NCBI GenBank assembly: GCA_965228905.1
Contig: CBDDII010000003.1
Location: 620,001 to 684,000, forward strand
From: CALKXV01 sp965228905
GTDB lineage: Bacteria; Pseudomonadota; Alphaproteobacteria; Rhodobacterales; Rhodobacteraceae
Direction of reading: 5' to 3'
Length of the DNA: 64,000 bases
Shown: piece by piece, positions 27,052-35,735 of the stretch
Position numbering within the stretch: position 1 is the first letter of the stretch
How the letters are laid out: each line of letters begins with the position of its first letter
Notes under the pieces: generated by a model
The model's input: only the letters and a program-made list of their open reading frames with translations
Database searches by the model: none
What the model was told of the DNA's origin: nothing
Program-made: the position numbers and the translations under genes

Positions 27052-28053
27052 CTACTGTTTTGATTCACACTGCCAAGCCCACATATCGTGGCACATTTCC
27101 TTCAGGTCTCGCTTCGCACGCCACCCCATACAAGCTGCAGCGGCGGAAGGGTCGGCAAGCGACATTGCAACATCGCCTGGGCGCCGACCTTTTATATCGA
27201 AGGGTATCTTCTTGCCAGTCACATGCTCGAACGCCCGGATTACATCGAAAACAGAATAACCTTTGCCTGTTCCAATATTTAATGCACGCACACCGGAGGA
27301 TGTGGTCGTTAAGTCGAGCGCACTTAGATGTGCGTCAGCAACATCCATGACGTGAATGTAGTCCCGCACTCCGGTACCGTCCAGTGTGTCGTAGTCATCA
27401 CCGAATACAGACAGAGCTTGGCGTGTACCGTCTGCAACTTGAGCAACATATGGCATAAGGTTGTTTGGCGTGTCCTTTGGTGCTTCCCCAATTTTCGCCG
27501 AGGGATGTGCTCCCACAGGATTAAAATAACGCAAATTTACGGCAGATAGCGCAGGATTTGCGCGACCCCAGTCTTCGACGAGTTCTTCGACCATGCGCTT
27601 TGACCGACCGTATGGATTAGTGGGACGACACGGGTGATCTTCAGATACTGGCACACTGCGGGGACTTCCATACACCGTTGCTGATGACGAAAAAACAAGC
27701 CTATTGCAGCCGAGAAAAGTCATTTCGCGAAAAAGTGCCAAGCTTCCACCAACGTTGACTCGGTAGTACTCGAGGGGGTCTGACACTGAGTCAGCTACCG
27801 CCTTCAAACCTGCAAAGTGAATGACTGCCTCCGGCCCAAAATCAGACATCGCGTCGCGGTAGTTTTCAGGCTCAGACAAATCGCAACAAACGACAGAAGC
27901 GTTTTTCCCAACGAGCCTTGCAATTCTATCTGGAACATCCGCGGCGGCGTTGATAAAGTTGTCGATGATCATGACATCATGACCAGTTTCCAAAAGTAGT
28001 ACCACCGTGTGACTTCCGATAAATCCGGCACCGCCGGTGACAACGATACGCAT
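27052..28053 (-). CDS. galE: UDP-glucose 4-epimerase
   Basis: A 333-residue GalE. The N-terminal NAD site is VTGGAGFIGSHT, catalytic SSSATVYG and YGRSK motifs follow, and NLRYFNPVGAHPSAKIGE and GTGKGYSVFDVIRAFE are characteristic of the family. It interconverts UDP-glucose and UDP-galactose. The gene and the kinase downstream are framed by inverted IS3-D remnants (26031 and 28190), which suggests they arrived or moved as a unit. A decayed galU end lies 2.2 kb away. Confidence 0.93.
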   Translation of the reverse strand: MRIVVTGGAGFIGSHTVVLLLETGHDVMIIDNFINAAADVPDRIARLVGKNASVVCCDLSEPENYRDAMSDFGPEAVIHFAGLKAVADSVSDPLEYYRVNVGGSLALFREMTFLGCNRLVFSSSATVYGSPRSVPVSEDHPCRPTNPYGRSKRMVEELVEDWGRANPALSAVNLRYFNPVGAHPSAKIGEAPKDTPNNLMPYVAQVADGTRQALSVFGDDYDTLDGTGVRDYIHVMDVADAHLSALDLTTTSSGVRALNIGTGKGYSVFDVIRAFEHVTGKKIPFDIKGRRPGDVAMSLADPSAAAACMGWRAKRDLKEMCHDMWAWQCESKQ

Positions 28054-28189
28054 TGAACTTGTTTCCAGACAACAGTTTTTACTTTATCAAATATAGCGAG
28101 TGGGTGCCAATTTTGCATTGCAATCTGGCGTGAACGTGAAATTCCTGATCGATTTCTCAACCATGTAGCATCAAGGTCGCAATGCACCT

Positions 28190-28550
28190 ACAAAGGTGGT
28201 TCGGTTTGTCTGAACAGTTTTGCGCCGTTTCCTAAGTGGACTTCTCGCTGGGTTGTGCCGCGACCGGGATTGGTCTCGACGGGTTGAGATATGCCTGATC
28301 GGGCGTTTGCCCGTCCAGCGATGAATGCGGTCTCCGCGTGTTGTAGAACTTCAGATATCGACGCAGGCATGTCCCATGCAGCCGAATTGCCGTCGTATGC
28401 GTTCAGGTAGACATCTTCGTATTTGATCGTCCGCCAAAGCCGTTCAACGAACACGTGCGTCCCGCCACGCGCCTTTGCCGTCCATGCTGATCTGGATGTC
28501 AGCTTCCTTCAGCGTTTTGATGAAGTCGATGGGTGTGAACTAGCTGCCCT
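28190..28550 (-). pseudogene. IS3-D orfB C-terminal remnant, inverted relative to 25164-26031
   Basis: Encodes ADIQISMDGKGAWRD and, after a frame break, VERLWRTIKYEDVYLNAYDGN and the same C-terminal tail as at 25768-26031. Both copies end at a shared AGACAAACCGAACCACCTTTG. The fragment stops abruptly near 28550, where a different IS3 remnant begins. Confidence 0.8.
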
Positions 28551-29289
28551 AGCCCCGACAGCGACGTGTCCGCGACGAGGGTCAAGCATTCCCGGCTGAA
28601 ATCATCGACGATGGCTAGCACACGGAACCTGCGCCCATAAGTGAATGCGTCCGTGACGAGACACAGTCTTCAGCGTTCGTTCGGTCGCTCCGGCACCCGC
28701 ATCGGCCTGCGTGTCCCCAGGGCTCGCTTCCGGCCGCCACGCTTGCGCACTTGCAGCTTCTCTTCACGGTAAAGGCGCTTCAGCTTCTTCTGGTTCACCC
28801 ACCATCCTTGGCGTTAGGGCATCACATGCACGCGACGATATCCAAACCGACGACGTTCGTCGGCCACAGCCTTCATCGCCTCGCGCAACTCTGCATCGTC
28901 CGGGCGCACGCTTTGATACCGCACGCTCGACCGGTCTACGCCAAGAACAGAACGCGCCCGCCACTGGCTTACCTCGTGCTCATTGCACAGATGTTCCACT
29001 GCTTGACGCTTGGCCGCGGGCGTTACCACTTTCGCGAGGCGACATCCTTCAACATAGCGTTGTCCAGCATCTGCTCGGCCAACAGCTTTTTCAGCTTCGC
29101 GTTCTCGCCCTCAAGCGCCTTCAGCTTCCGTGCGCCCAACACTTCAAGACCACCTCTCTTCGCCTTACACTTGTAGAAAGTCGCCGAGCTGATCCCAACG
29201 CTGCGGCACACATCTGCTGTCGCAAGGCCGCTCTCCTGTTGCTTCAGGATCGCGATGATCTGCTATTCGCTAAATCGTGATCTCTTCAT
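28551..29289 (-). pseudogene. IS3-C orfA/orfB remnant
   Basis: On the minus strand from 29289: orfA begins MKRSRFSE, then has a stop codon in place of a Gln-containing helix, then GLATADVCRSVGISSATFYKCKAKRGG and a leucine-zipper tail to 29023. OrfB follows (EHEVSQWRARSVLGVDRSSVRYQ, RRRFGYRRVHVM, stop, GWWVNQKKLKRLYREEKLQVRKRGGRKRALG) and reaches FRVLAIVDDFSRECL before breaking off near 28551. At least two nonsense changes; inactive. Confidence 0.8.
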
Positions 29290-29379
29290 TCTGTCCTTCT
29301 CCTTCGTTGGGACGAACTCTACCTCAAAATGGAGGAGGAAACGGGCCTCAGGTCACGAGCTAGCAGATGAAAGAGTATT

Positions 29380-29640
29380 CGTTGGTCGCAAGAATTCCGA
29401 ACCACCTCTGGTAGCCAAGTGCTTGAGAAGCGCGAACCGCTGCAAGTTCGCAGCGACAACGGAACGTGATCCAAGGATACGCCCACCTGCCGATCTGGTG
29501 GACCGCAACTTCTATGCCGATACGTCGAAAGTGCTATGGGGCCAGACATCACTTCTGTGACGATCGGGGCGCACTATCTGTATCTTGCCGTCGTAACGGA
29601 TGCCTTTAGCCAACGTCTTGTGGCTGGGCCAGGGGGATCA
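29380..29640 (+). pseudogene. IS3-family orfB scraps including a DNG segment
   Basis: Short pieces of another IS3 orfB in shifted frames: LQVRSDNGT near 29444-29469, then VDRNFYAD and, one frame on, TIGAHYLYLAVVTDAFS to about 29620. The order is not collinear, so at least two fragments are joined. The DNG codons here (GACAACGGAAC at 29456) are an unoccupied version of the IS110 target. 29290-29380 and 29640-29687 hold nothing recognisable. Confidence 0.6.
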
Positions 29641-29687
29641 ATTGGACGCATACCCCACAGACTAATAACCAACAATTATTTCATGTT

Positions 29688-29774
29688 TGGTGCCCAGGAG
29701 AGGACTCGAACCTCCACGTCCAGATGGACACTAGCACCTGAAGCTAGCGCGTCTACCAATTCCGCCACCTGGGC
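29688..29774 (-). tRNA. tRNA-Leu (anticodon CAG)
   Basis: The minus strand folds as a complete class II tRNA: acceptor GCCCAGG/CCTGGGC, D-arm with TTGGTAGA, anticodon stem CTAGC/GCTAG with loop TTCAGGT (anticodon CAG), long variable arm TGTCCATCTGGACG and T-arm GGTTCGAGTCC, ending in an encoded CCA. The only complete RNA gene in the window. It sits between IS fragments with no gene close by; whether an island boundary used it as an attachment site cannot be told from here. Confidence 0.95.
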
Positions 29775-29869
29775 ACACTTGTGCGAAATCGCCTAGCCTC
29801 TCGGAGAACGGGAGTCAATGTCTAGCTATCGCAGGTCTTAACCTACTGACCTAATCCCCTAAAACTGCC

Positions 29870-30175
29870 CTCGTATTGTTGTGGAGTTTGATCAACCTTT
29901 GAAAGGAGCAAAGAAAACGAAGGAGCCGGTTTCCAGCTCTCAGTGTCGGGCCATCGATTTGAGCTTTCTCTAAAATGGTTTCTGGCACGGGTAGACGCAT
30001 GCAAAGCGCCTGATGTGGTCGGGTGAGTGCTGGTCGCTGGATAGCCTGTCCGATACGTTCGAGGCATCGTGCCGGGTCCAGTCCCCTGTCCTGGTTATGA
30101 ACGATGACTGCTGCCGCGAGAATCTCTCCCCGATTGCCGAAACTGGCAACTCGAGTCTAGGGTGCCCCGAGAAAT
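29870..30175. other. Mosaic of IS3 fragments
   Basis: Three pieces are stitched together: an IS3-B-like end (AAAACTGCCCTCGTATTGTT and GAGTTTGATCAACC, 29868-29915), an IS3-A orfB C-terminal scrap on the minus strand (29970-30022) and an IS3-B orfB scrap on the plus strand (GAGTGCTGGTCGCTGGATAG to CTGCCGCGAGAATCTC, about 30023-30130). The remainder to 30277 has no recognised content. Confidence 0.6.
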
Positions 30176-30277
30176 GGATGTGCTGGCTTTGTGCAAAAAG
30201 GTGGGTGGTAGTAATACGGGAAGCATTGCTGAGAATACGTCTGTGCATGATAGGCTTTCAAGGTGAGAAACTTGCAG

Positions 30278-30480
30278 TTAATCCATGAGAAGCCTGCGGC
30301 GTTCTTGCGCGGCGAAAAATAAGCCTTCATGGCTTCCTGTATCGAATCTTTCACCAAAGAAATGATACGCTGAGAGACCCACAAGCTCTGCGCGCAAGGC
30401 GATCGCGTCGGTCATTTGAAATTCGTCACCAGACCCTCTTTGTATCTTTTTCAAGGTGCGGGAAATGGAGGGGTCCAGTA
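30278..30480 (-). pseudogene. galU: UTP-glucose-1-phosphate uridylyltransferase, 3' remnant
   Basis: The minus strand encodes about 65 C-terminal residues: RTLKKIQRGSGDEFQMTDAIAL, then YHFFGERFDTGSHEGLFFA, ending MD-stop at 30278. The RGxGxEFQMTDAI and G.RFD.G...G motifs are the C-terminal hallmark of GalU. Upstream, the gene is cut off just before the IS3-A-type terminal repeat at 30518. UDP-glucose must therefore be made by another galU elsewhere. Confidence 0.75.
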
Positions 30481-30729
30481 TGCACCTCCCTACTGCAGCA
30501 AAATTTGACGATGCACTTGTCCTTCCCCAGTAAAACTGGGCCATTGCATTTGGCACTGAAGGGGGCATTGAATGGCGAGGAAACGATACACAGACGAAGA
30601 CGTTTTGAAGCTACTGCGCGAGATCGAGATAAAGCTGACGGCTGATGAAGATGTTGCATCGGCAGAGACGTCATGCTCGCACATTGGCTGGAGAGGGCAA
30701 CAATAAGAGCACGAAGAACGTATGTTCCA

Positions 30730-30825
30730 GGGTGCAAATGAAACCCCGAACAGCAAACTAACACGGCTTGCGAGGCGGCTAAAATGGGGCATTTTGCATC
30801 CCATATCGGGGTTTCATTTACACCC
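30730..30825. repeat. Long near-perfect inverted repeat (19/20)
   Basis: GGGTGCAAATGAAACCCCGA at 30730-30749 is matched by its complement at 30806-30825 with one mismatch. The 56-base loop contains a further ATTTTGCATCCCAT-type half-repeat of TGGGGCATTTT. GGTGTAAATGAAACCCCGAT-like motifs are seen at the ends of IS21-type elements, so this may be a stranded IS21 terminus. 30826-31045 has an open minus-strand frame (e.g. LFGNLAEALMASESCRI) that I cannot identify. Confidence 0.55.
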
Positions 30826-31119
30826 TCTCGGTGAAGTGTCGGGATGTGGCTCCGGCGAGTGACGCGTATGTTTGCCGTGTGTTCACGATCGATCCTGCAG
30901 CTTTCGCTTGCCATCAAGGCTTCGGCGAGATTGCCGAAGAGTTGTTTGTTGCAGCATTGGTCGCCTAGTTGGCCATCGAAACTCTGCAAATGCGATTCAT
31001 ATCCGCTTTTCGCGTACAACTTAGTGCCAGTCGACACTGTTAGACGAACCCGCGTGCCATGGGGATGTATCCGCTCCTGCTGCGCCACGGTTCCCCAGAG
31101 TATATCCGATCCGATAACG

Positions 31120-32744
31120 TCCTATGTCGGGAACTTCCGGCTGTTTAGGTCAGCAGGTCATGGGGCATCCGGCAAACCGGATGCCCTACAATCCTTGCCC
31201 AGACGGGCTCTGCCGTCAAGAAATGATCTCTTCCATAGCAAACACAGGGTACGCGCGATGGCGGCCCTCACCGTCCTTAATACGAGATCCCATTTCCCAA
31301 GCAGAAGGCCCAAACATTATCTACGAGGTCAGCACACTGCCTCCACGGCTCATCAGAGAGAGGTCCTTCCGCCTGGGCTCACCCCCTCGAAGAAGGGGCG
31401 ATAGGGTTCGCCGTGTTTGACCACGGCGTGTACGGTGCGCGCCATCTTTGCTGCGATTGCGGTGTAGGCCTTGCGACGCAGATGGGCATTGTGACGGTCT
31501 TTGGAGATGTAGCGCTCGAACTTGTCGCGGAAGCTGTTGGTCCGCTTCAGTACTGCGGTCTGGCCGGCCATCCAGAGCGTGCGGCGCAACCGGGCATTGC
31601 CGTACTTCGAGATCCGGCTCTGGCCGCGGAACATGCCCGACTGCACGGTGGCAAGGTCCATGCCGCAGAACTTCAGAAACTGCCGGTGATGGCGAAAACG
31701 ACGCAGGTCACCGGCCTCGGCCAGGATGGTCATGGCGTTGATCGGGCCGATCCCGGGAATGGTTGTCAGCAGCTGATAATCGGGGAGGTCCGAAAGTAAT
31801 TCGACGGCCCGCGCCTCAATGATATCGCGCTGTCGGATTAGGCTTCTGCCTTCAGCCAACACCAAGCGGAACATGCGGACAGCGTCAGAATCCGGCTGAA
31901 CTGGCAAGCCCACCGAGCCAACGGCCGTGGCATAAATATCTGAGAGCAAACGCTCTTTGGACACTTTGCGTCCAACCACTTTCCATGCATCGGCAATGAA
32001 TGCCTCCCGGCTCATCGCTGTGATCATATGCGGGGTTGAATACTTCTCGAGGAAAGCCAGGAACCAGTCGGTTCTCGAATTCCGGTGAAATCGTTCGGCC
32101 TCGGGGAAGTAGAGCGGCAGATAATGTGTCAGGATGCGATGCCACAGCTCGGTCTTCGAACGGGAGACGATCTCATGGGTCTTTGACAGTTCCTGAATGT
32201 CGGCGGTCCCGGTCACCAACGGATCGTGAAAGAACTGAACCGCGCCGATCTCCAGCATATGCAGGATGACCTGGGCGTCCTTAGGATCGTTCTTATCCCA
32301 ACTGTTATGCAGAGCTTCTCGCGTTCGCGCCAGACCGACGGAGGACACAAGCTTCAACTCGAATCCGACCTGTCCGAGATGGTGAGCCAAGACACGGTGA
32401 TAATTGCCGGTCGCCTCAAACCCGATCCGCACTGGCAGATCATAGCTGGCAAGAGCGGCTGAGAGGCGCTGAAAATCCTCCAAGGTGTTCGTAACTGTCA
32501 TGCGGCGGCGGCGCTTCTTGCCGGGAATGCTGATCAGCACCTCATGTCGATGCTTGGATATGTCGATGGCGACCAACAAGGTCGAAAGGGTAGCATAGGT
32601 AGTGGTCATAGCCGGTCTCCTCAGCGGCGTGGTTATGCAAAACCACTGTTGAGACCTGAGACCCGGTTATGGCCACCCGCTGCGCAGTTTGAGGGCTGCG
32701 CAGGCGGCCATAACCTCTTAGCGGCGCTTCTTCCCGAGGTGCTA
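31120..32744 (-). mobile_element. IS110-family element, copy 3
   Basis: 1625 bp; flanks GATCCGATAACG and CGGCCCCGAG are again the IS3-A DNG codons. Same orientation as copies 2, 4 and 5, so it forms direct repeats with them. Confidence 0.9.
31353..32609 (-). CDS. IS110-family transposase, copy 3
   Basis: 418 residues, same translation as copies 1 and 2; intact. Confidence 0.95.
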   Translation of the reverse strand: MTTTYATLSTLLVAIDISKHRHEVLISIPGKKRRRRMTVTNTLEDFQRLSAALASYDLPVRIGFEATGNYHRVLAHHLGQVGFELKLVSSVGLARTREALHNSWDKNDPKDAQVILHMLEIGAVQFFHDPLVTGTADIQELSKTHEIVSRSKTELWHRILTHYLPLYFPEAERFHRNSRTDWFLAFLEKYSTPHMITAMSREAFIADAWKVVGRKVSKERLLSDIYATAVGSVGLPVQPDSDAVRMFRLVLAEGRSLIRQRDIIEARAVELLSDLPDYQLLTTIPGIGPINAMTILAEAGDLRRFRHHRQFLKFCGMDLATVQSGMFRGQSRISKYGNARLRRTLWMAGQTAVLKRTNSFRDKFERYISKDRHNAHLRRKAYTAIAAKMARTVHAVVKHGEPYRPFFEGVSPGGRTSL

Positions 32745-33048
32745 CGGCCCCGAGTTCGCAGCAGAGGCGATGCAGGGTTGGCTTCGACGCGTTGGCATCA
32801 AGCCGATCCGCATTTACCCGGGATCGCCCTGGGAGAACGGATACAACGAGCGGTTCAATGGGACATTACAGCGAGAGGTCCTCAATGCGGAGTGGTTCAC
32901 GACCACTAAGCAAGCTCAGATCGTCATCAATCACTGGCTCAGGCAGTACAATCACACCCGGCCGCATCAGGCACTCAACATGCGCCCACCAGTTCCAGAA
33001 ACCATATTAGAGAACGCGCCGATTAGTGGCCCAGACACAGGGGGCTAG
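32745..33048 (+). pseudogene. IS3-A orfB C-terminal half (copy 3)
   Basis: As at 23737-24040 but with small differences (NGTLQREV for NGTLRREV, YNHTRP for YNQTRP). This host copy is therefore an older or separate IS3-A lineage. Confidence 0.88.
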
Positions 33049-33180
33049 ACACGTCGGTTTCCATTGTCGCGTTAGACAAACAGCATTTTAGGCTTGGATA
33101 AGAAAATTGATTTGACCTGCCCCCCGAAATTTCCCTCGTTCTGATGTAGAGTTTGCGCAACCTTTTGAAGGAGCAAACGA

Positions 33181-33444
33181 ATGCGAAAGAGCCGTTTTAC
33201 CGAGGCGCAGATCATCGGGATGATCAAGGAACAGGAAGCCGGAATGCCGACGGCGGAGGTGTGCCGCAAGCACGGTCTCAGCCAGGGCACGTTCTACAAG
33301 TACAAATCGAAGTACGGCGGCATGGAGGTTTCCGACGTTGCCAAGATGAGGTCGTTGGAAGACGAGAATGTAAAACTCAAGCGGTTGCTGGCCGATACGA
33401 TGCTGGACAACGTCGTCCTGAAGGACCTGTTGGGAAAGAGCTGA
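33181..33444 (+). CDS. IS3-B orfA, transposase DNA-binding subunit
   Basis: An 87-residue protein, MRKSRFTEAQIIGMIKEQEAG, then a helix-turn-helix (TAEVCRKHGLSQGTFYKYKSKYGG) and a zipper helix ending KDLLGKS. This is typical OrfA of IS407-type elements. Intact and preceded by AAGGAGC eight bases upstream. Confidence 0.92.
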   Translation: MRKSRFTEAQIIGMIKEQEAGMPTAEVCRKHGLSQGTFYKYKSKYGGMEVSDVAKMRSLEDENVKLKRLLADTMLDNVVLKDLLGKS

Positions 33445-33987
33445 CGACGCCGAATGAGCGGCGAGAGGCAGCGCTCAGGGCGATGCGGGATCATGACATC
33501 TCGCAGCGCCGGGCCTGCCGACTTGTCGGTGTCGATCCGAAGACGGTCCGGTGTGAACGCCCGCCGGATAATCCTGAGATACGCGAGGAGATGAAGGCCG
33601 TCGCGGCCAAGCGCCGCCGGTTCGGCTATCGGCGGATCGGCGTGATGCTGGAACGCAAGGGGATGATCATGAACCACAAGAAGCTCTATCGGCTTTACAC
33701 GGATGAGAAGCTGGGTGTCAGGCGACGACGGGGCCGCAAACGGGCGCGGGGATCGCGGACACCAATGCCGGAGGCGCTGAGACCGGGCGAACGCTGGTCG
33801 CTCGACTTCCTGTCCGACACGTTCGGCGCATCCCGTCGATTCCGCATCCTGGCGGTGAACGATGATTGCTGCCGCGAGAACCTGTGTCTGATGGCCGATA
33901 CCAGCATCTCGGGCGCACGGGTGGCGCGGGAACTGGATGCCTTGGTGCGCATCTATGGCAGGCCGACCAGCATTGTCAGTGACAACG
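33445..33987 (+). pseudogene. IS3-B orfB N-terminal half
   Basis: Carries the HTH_21-like region (RRFGYRRIGVMLERKG), WSLDFLSDTF with the first catalytic Asp and VRIYGRPTSIVSDN, where IS110 copy 4 cuts. The frame overlaps the end of orfA and lacks a good ATG, as usual for frameshift-expressed orfB. Confidence 0.9.
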
Positions 33988-34581
33988 TCCTATGTCGGGA
34001 ACTTCCGGCTGTTTAGGTCAGCAGGTCATGGGGCATCCGGCAAACCGGATGCCCTACAATCCTTGCCCAGACGGGCTCTGCCGTCAAGAAATGATCTCTT
34101 CCATAGCAAACACAGGGTACGCGCGATGGCGGCCCTCACCGTCCTTAATACGAGATCCCATTTCCCAAGCAGAAGGCCCAAACATTATCTACGAGGTCAG
34201 CACACTGCCTCCACGGCTCATCAGAGAGAGGTCCTTCCGCCTGGGCTCACCCCCTCGAAGAAGGGGCGATAGGGTTCGCCGTGTTTGACCACGGCGTGTA
34301 CGGTGCGCGCCATCTTTGCTGCGATTGCGGTGTAGGCCTTGCGACGCAGATGGGCATTGTGACGGTCTTTGGAGATGTAGCGCTCGAACTTGTCGCGGAA
34401 GCTGTTGGTCCGCTTCAGTACTGCGGTCTGGCCGGCCATCCAGAGCGTGCGGCGCAACCGGGCATTGCCGTACTTCGAGATCCGGCTCTGGCCGCGGAAC
34501 ATGCCCGACTGCACGGTGGCAAGGTCCATGCCGCAGAACTTCTGAGCTACTCCCCGATCGTTGGACAGGATCTGGCGTAAT

Positions 34582-35433
34582 TTAAGCTACTCGTTGCACC
34601 TGCTGATCGGGTTGGTTGATATCATTTCTCTGCCAGTAAACCAGCGCCGGAGGCTTGCCGCCGAGGGCCGAGTGAGGGCGCTGGTGGTTGTAGAAGGTCA
34701 TCCATTTCCGGATGGCCGCCTTGGTCTCTGATCCTGTATCCCAAGCATGCAGGTAGACGCACTCGTATTTCAAGGTGCGCCACAGCCTCTCGATGAAGAT
34801 GTTGTCCAGGAAACGGCCTTTCCCATCCATCGAGATCCGCACGCCCGACCGGCGGAGTCGCTCCGTCCAGGCGAAGGATGTGAACTGGGATCCCTGATCC
34901 GTATTCATGATCTCGGGCGGGCCGAACTTGTGGATGGCCTCGTTCAGCGCCTCGACACAGAAGTCGGCTTCCAGCGTGTTCGAGATCCGCCAGGACAGAA
35001 CCTTGCGGGTGTGCCAGTCCATGACCGCCACGAGGTAGAGGAACCCGCGCCGCATGGGCAGGTAGGTGATATCCGAGCACCAGACCTGGTTCGAACGTTC
35101 CACCCGCAGACCTCTCAGCAAGTATGGATATGTCTTGTGCCCCTTCGCCGGCCTGCTGGTATTGGGTTTCTGGTAGATCGGCATCAAGCCCATGAGGCGC
35201 ATTAGTCGGCGTATCCGCTTCTCGTTCACCAGGTGTCCGTCATTGCGCAGGTGCCAGGTCATTTGCCGGACACCGAAGAACGGGGTCTCCAGAAACTGCT
35301 CGTCGATCTGTCGCATCAGGCCAAGGTTTTGCTCGGTCTCGCCCTTCGGCTCGTAGTAATAGGACGAGCGCGCGATCGAGAGCAGCTTGCACTGCTGACC
35401 GATGGACAGCTGGGGATGGTCAGGCTCGATCAT
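34582..35433 (-). CDS. IS3-E orfB transposase (DDE integrase core)
   Basis: About 283 residues from MIEPDHPQLSIGQQCKLL. HTH_21-like region (FFGVRQMTWHLRNDGH), then the rve core with VWCSDITYLPM (Asp), NTDQGSQFTS (Asp) and IFIERLWRTLKYE (Glu), and YNHQRPHSALGG near the end. A frame open upstream allows production as an OrfAB fusion by -1 frameshifting at the T6 run near 35473-35478 (CTCTTTTTTGG on the coding strand). All catalytic residues are present. Confidence 0.92.
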   Translation of the reverse strand: MIEPDHPQLSIGQQCKLLSIARSSYYYEPKGETEQNLGLMRQIDEQFLETPFFGVRQMTWHLRNDGHLVNEKRIRRLMRLMGLMPIYQKPNTSRPAKGHKTYPYLLRGLRVERSNQVWCSDITYLPMRRGFLYLVAVMDWHTRKVLSWRISNTLEADFCVEALNEAIHKFGPPEIMNTDQGSQFTSFAWTERLRRSGVRISMDGKGRFLDNIFIERLWRTLKYECVYLHAWDTGSETKAAIRKWMTFYNHQRPHSALGGKPPALVYWQRNDINQPDQQVQRVA

Positions 35434-35441
35434 GCCGCGCC

Positions 35442-35735
35442 TCACTTCCCGCCCCAGGGCTTCAGCTTTCGTTCCAAAAAAGAGTTGGCCACCGCCAGCT
35501 CCCCGATCTTGGCGTGGAGCTCCTTCACCTGCTCCTCGTCGATCTCGGGCTTCTTGCGGCCACCGCGCTCGAACACCCCGGAGGCCCCTTCCAGCAGGGC
35601 TCGCTTCCATTGATGGATCATCGTGGGATGCACCCCGAACCGGCTCGCCAACTCGGCCGCCGTCTCCTCGCCCTTCAGGGCTTCCAGCGCGACCTTTGCC
35701 TTAAACTCAGGCGCGTGCTGCTTGCGTTTCGACAT
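35442..35735 (-). CDS. IS3-E orfA, transposase DNA-binding subunit
   Basis: A 97-residue protein, MSKRKQHAPEFKAKVALEAL, with helix-turn-helix (TAAELASRFGVHPTMIHQWKRALL) and a KELHAKIGELAVANSFLERKL zipper-like tail. It contains the slippery T-run used for OrfAB fusion near its end. Confidence 0.92.
   Translation of the reverse strand: MSKRKQHAPEFKAKVALEALKGEETAAELASRFGVHPTMIHQWKRALLEGASGVFERGGRKKPEIDEEQVKELHAKIGELAVANSFLERKLKPWGGK

Larger units (their letters stand above)
30518..33051 (+). mobile_element. Rearranged IS3-A copy carrying IS110 copy 3
   Basis: Bounded by IS3-A-type termini, TGTCCTTCCCCAGTAAAACT at 30518 and CCCCCTGTGTCTGG...TGTC (minus) at 33051. After ~90 bases of orfA (ARKRYTDEDVLKLLREIEIKL) the sequence leaves IS3-A for unrelated DNA (30660-31045) and a scrap of IS3-D (about 31045-31068, minus). 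It rejoins IS3-A orfB at YPLLLRHGSPEYIRSDN, just before IS110. No flanking duplication (CACT, CGTC). Confidence 0.75.

Noticed and set aside
33153..33444. Arg/Gly-rich frame beginning at 33153
   Set aside because: It is the out-of-frame shadow of IS3-B orfA; only its later part (from 33445) is real orfB.
35434..35610. N-terminal 59 residues of the long IS3-E orfB frame as a separate protein start
   Set aside because: This stretch is orfA in another frame; the real product is OrfB from 35433 or an OrfAB frameshift fusion.
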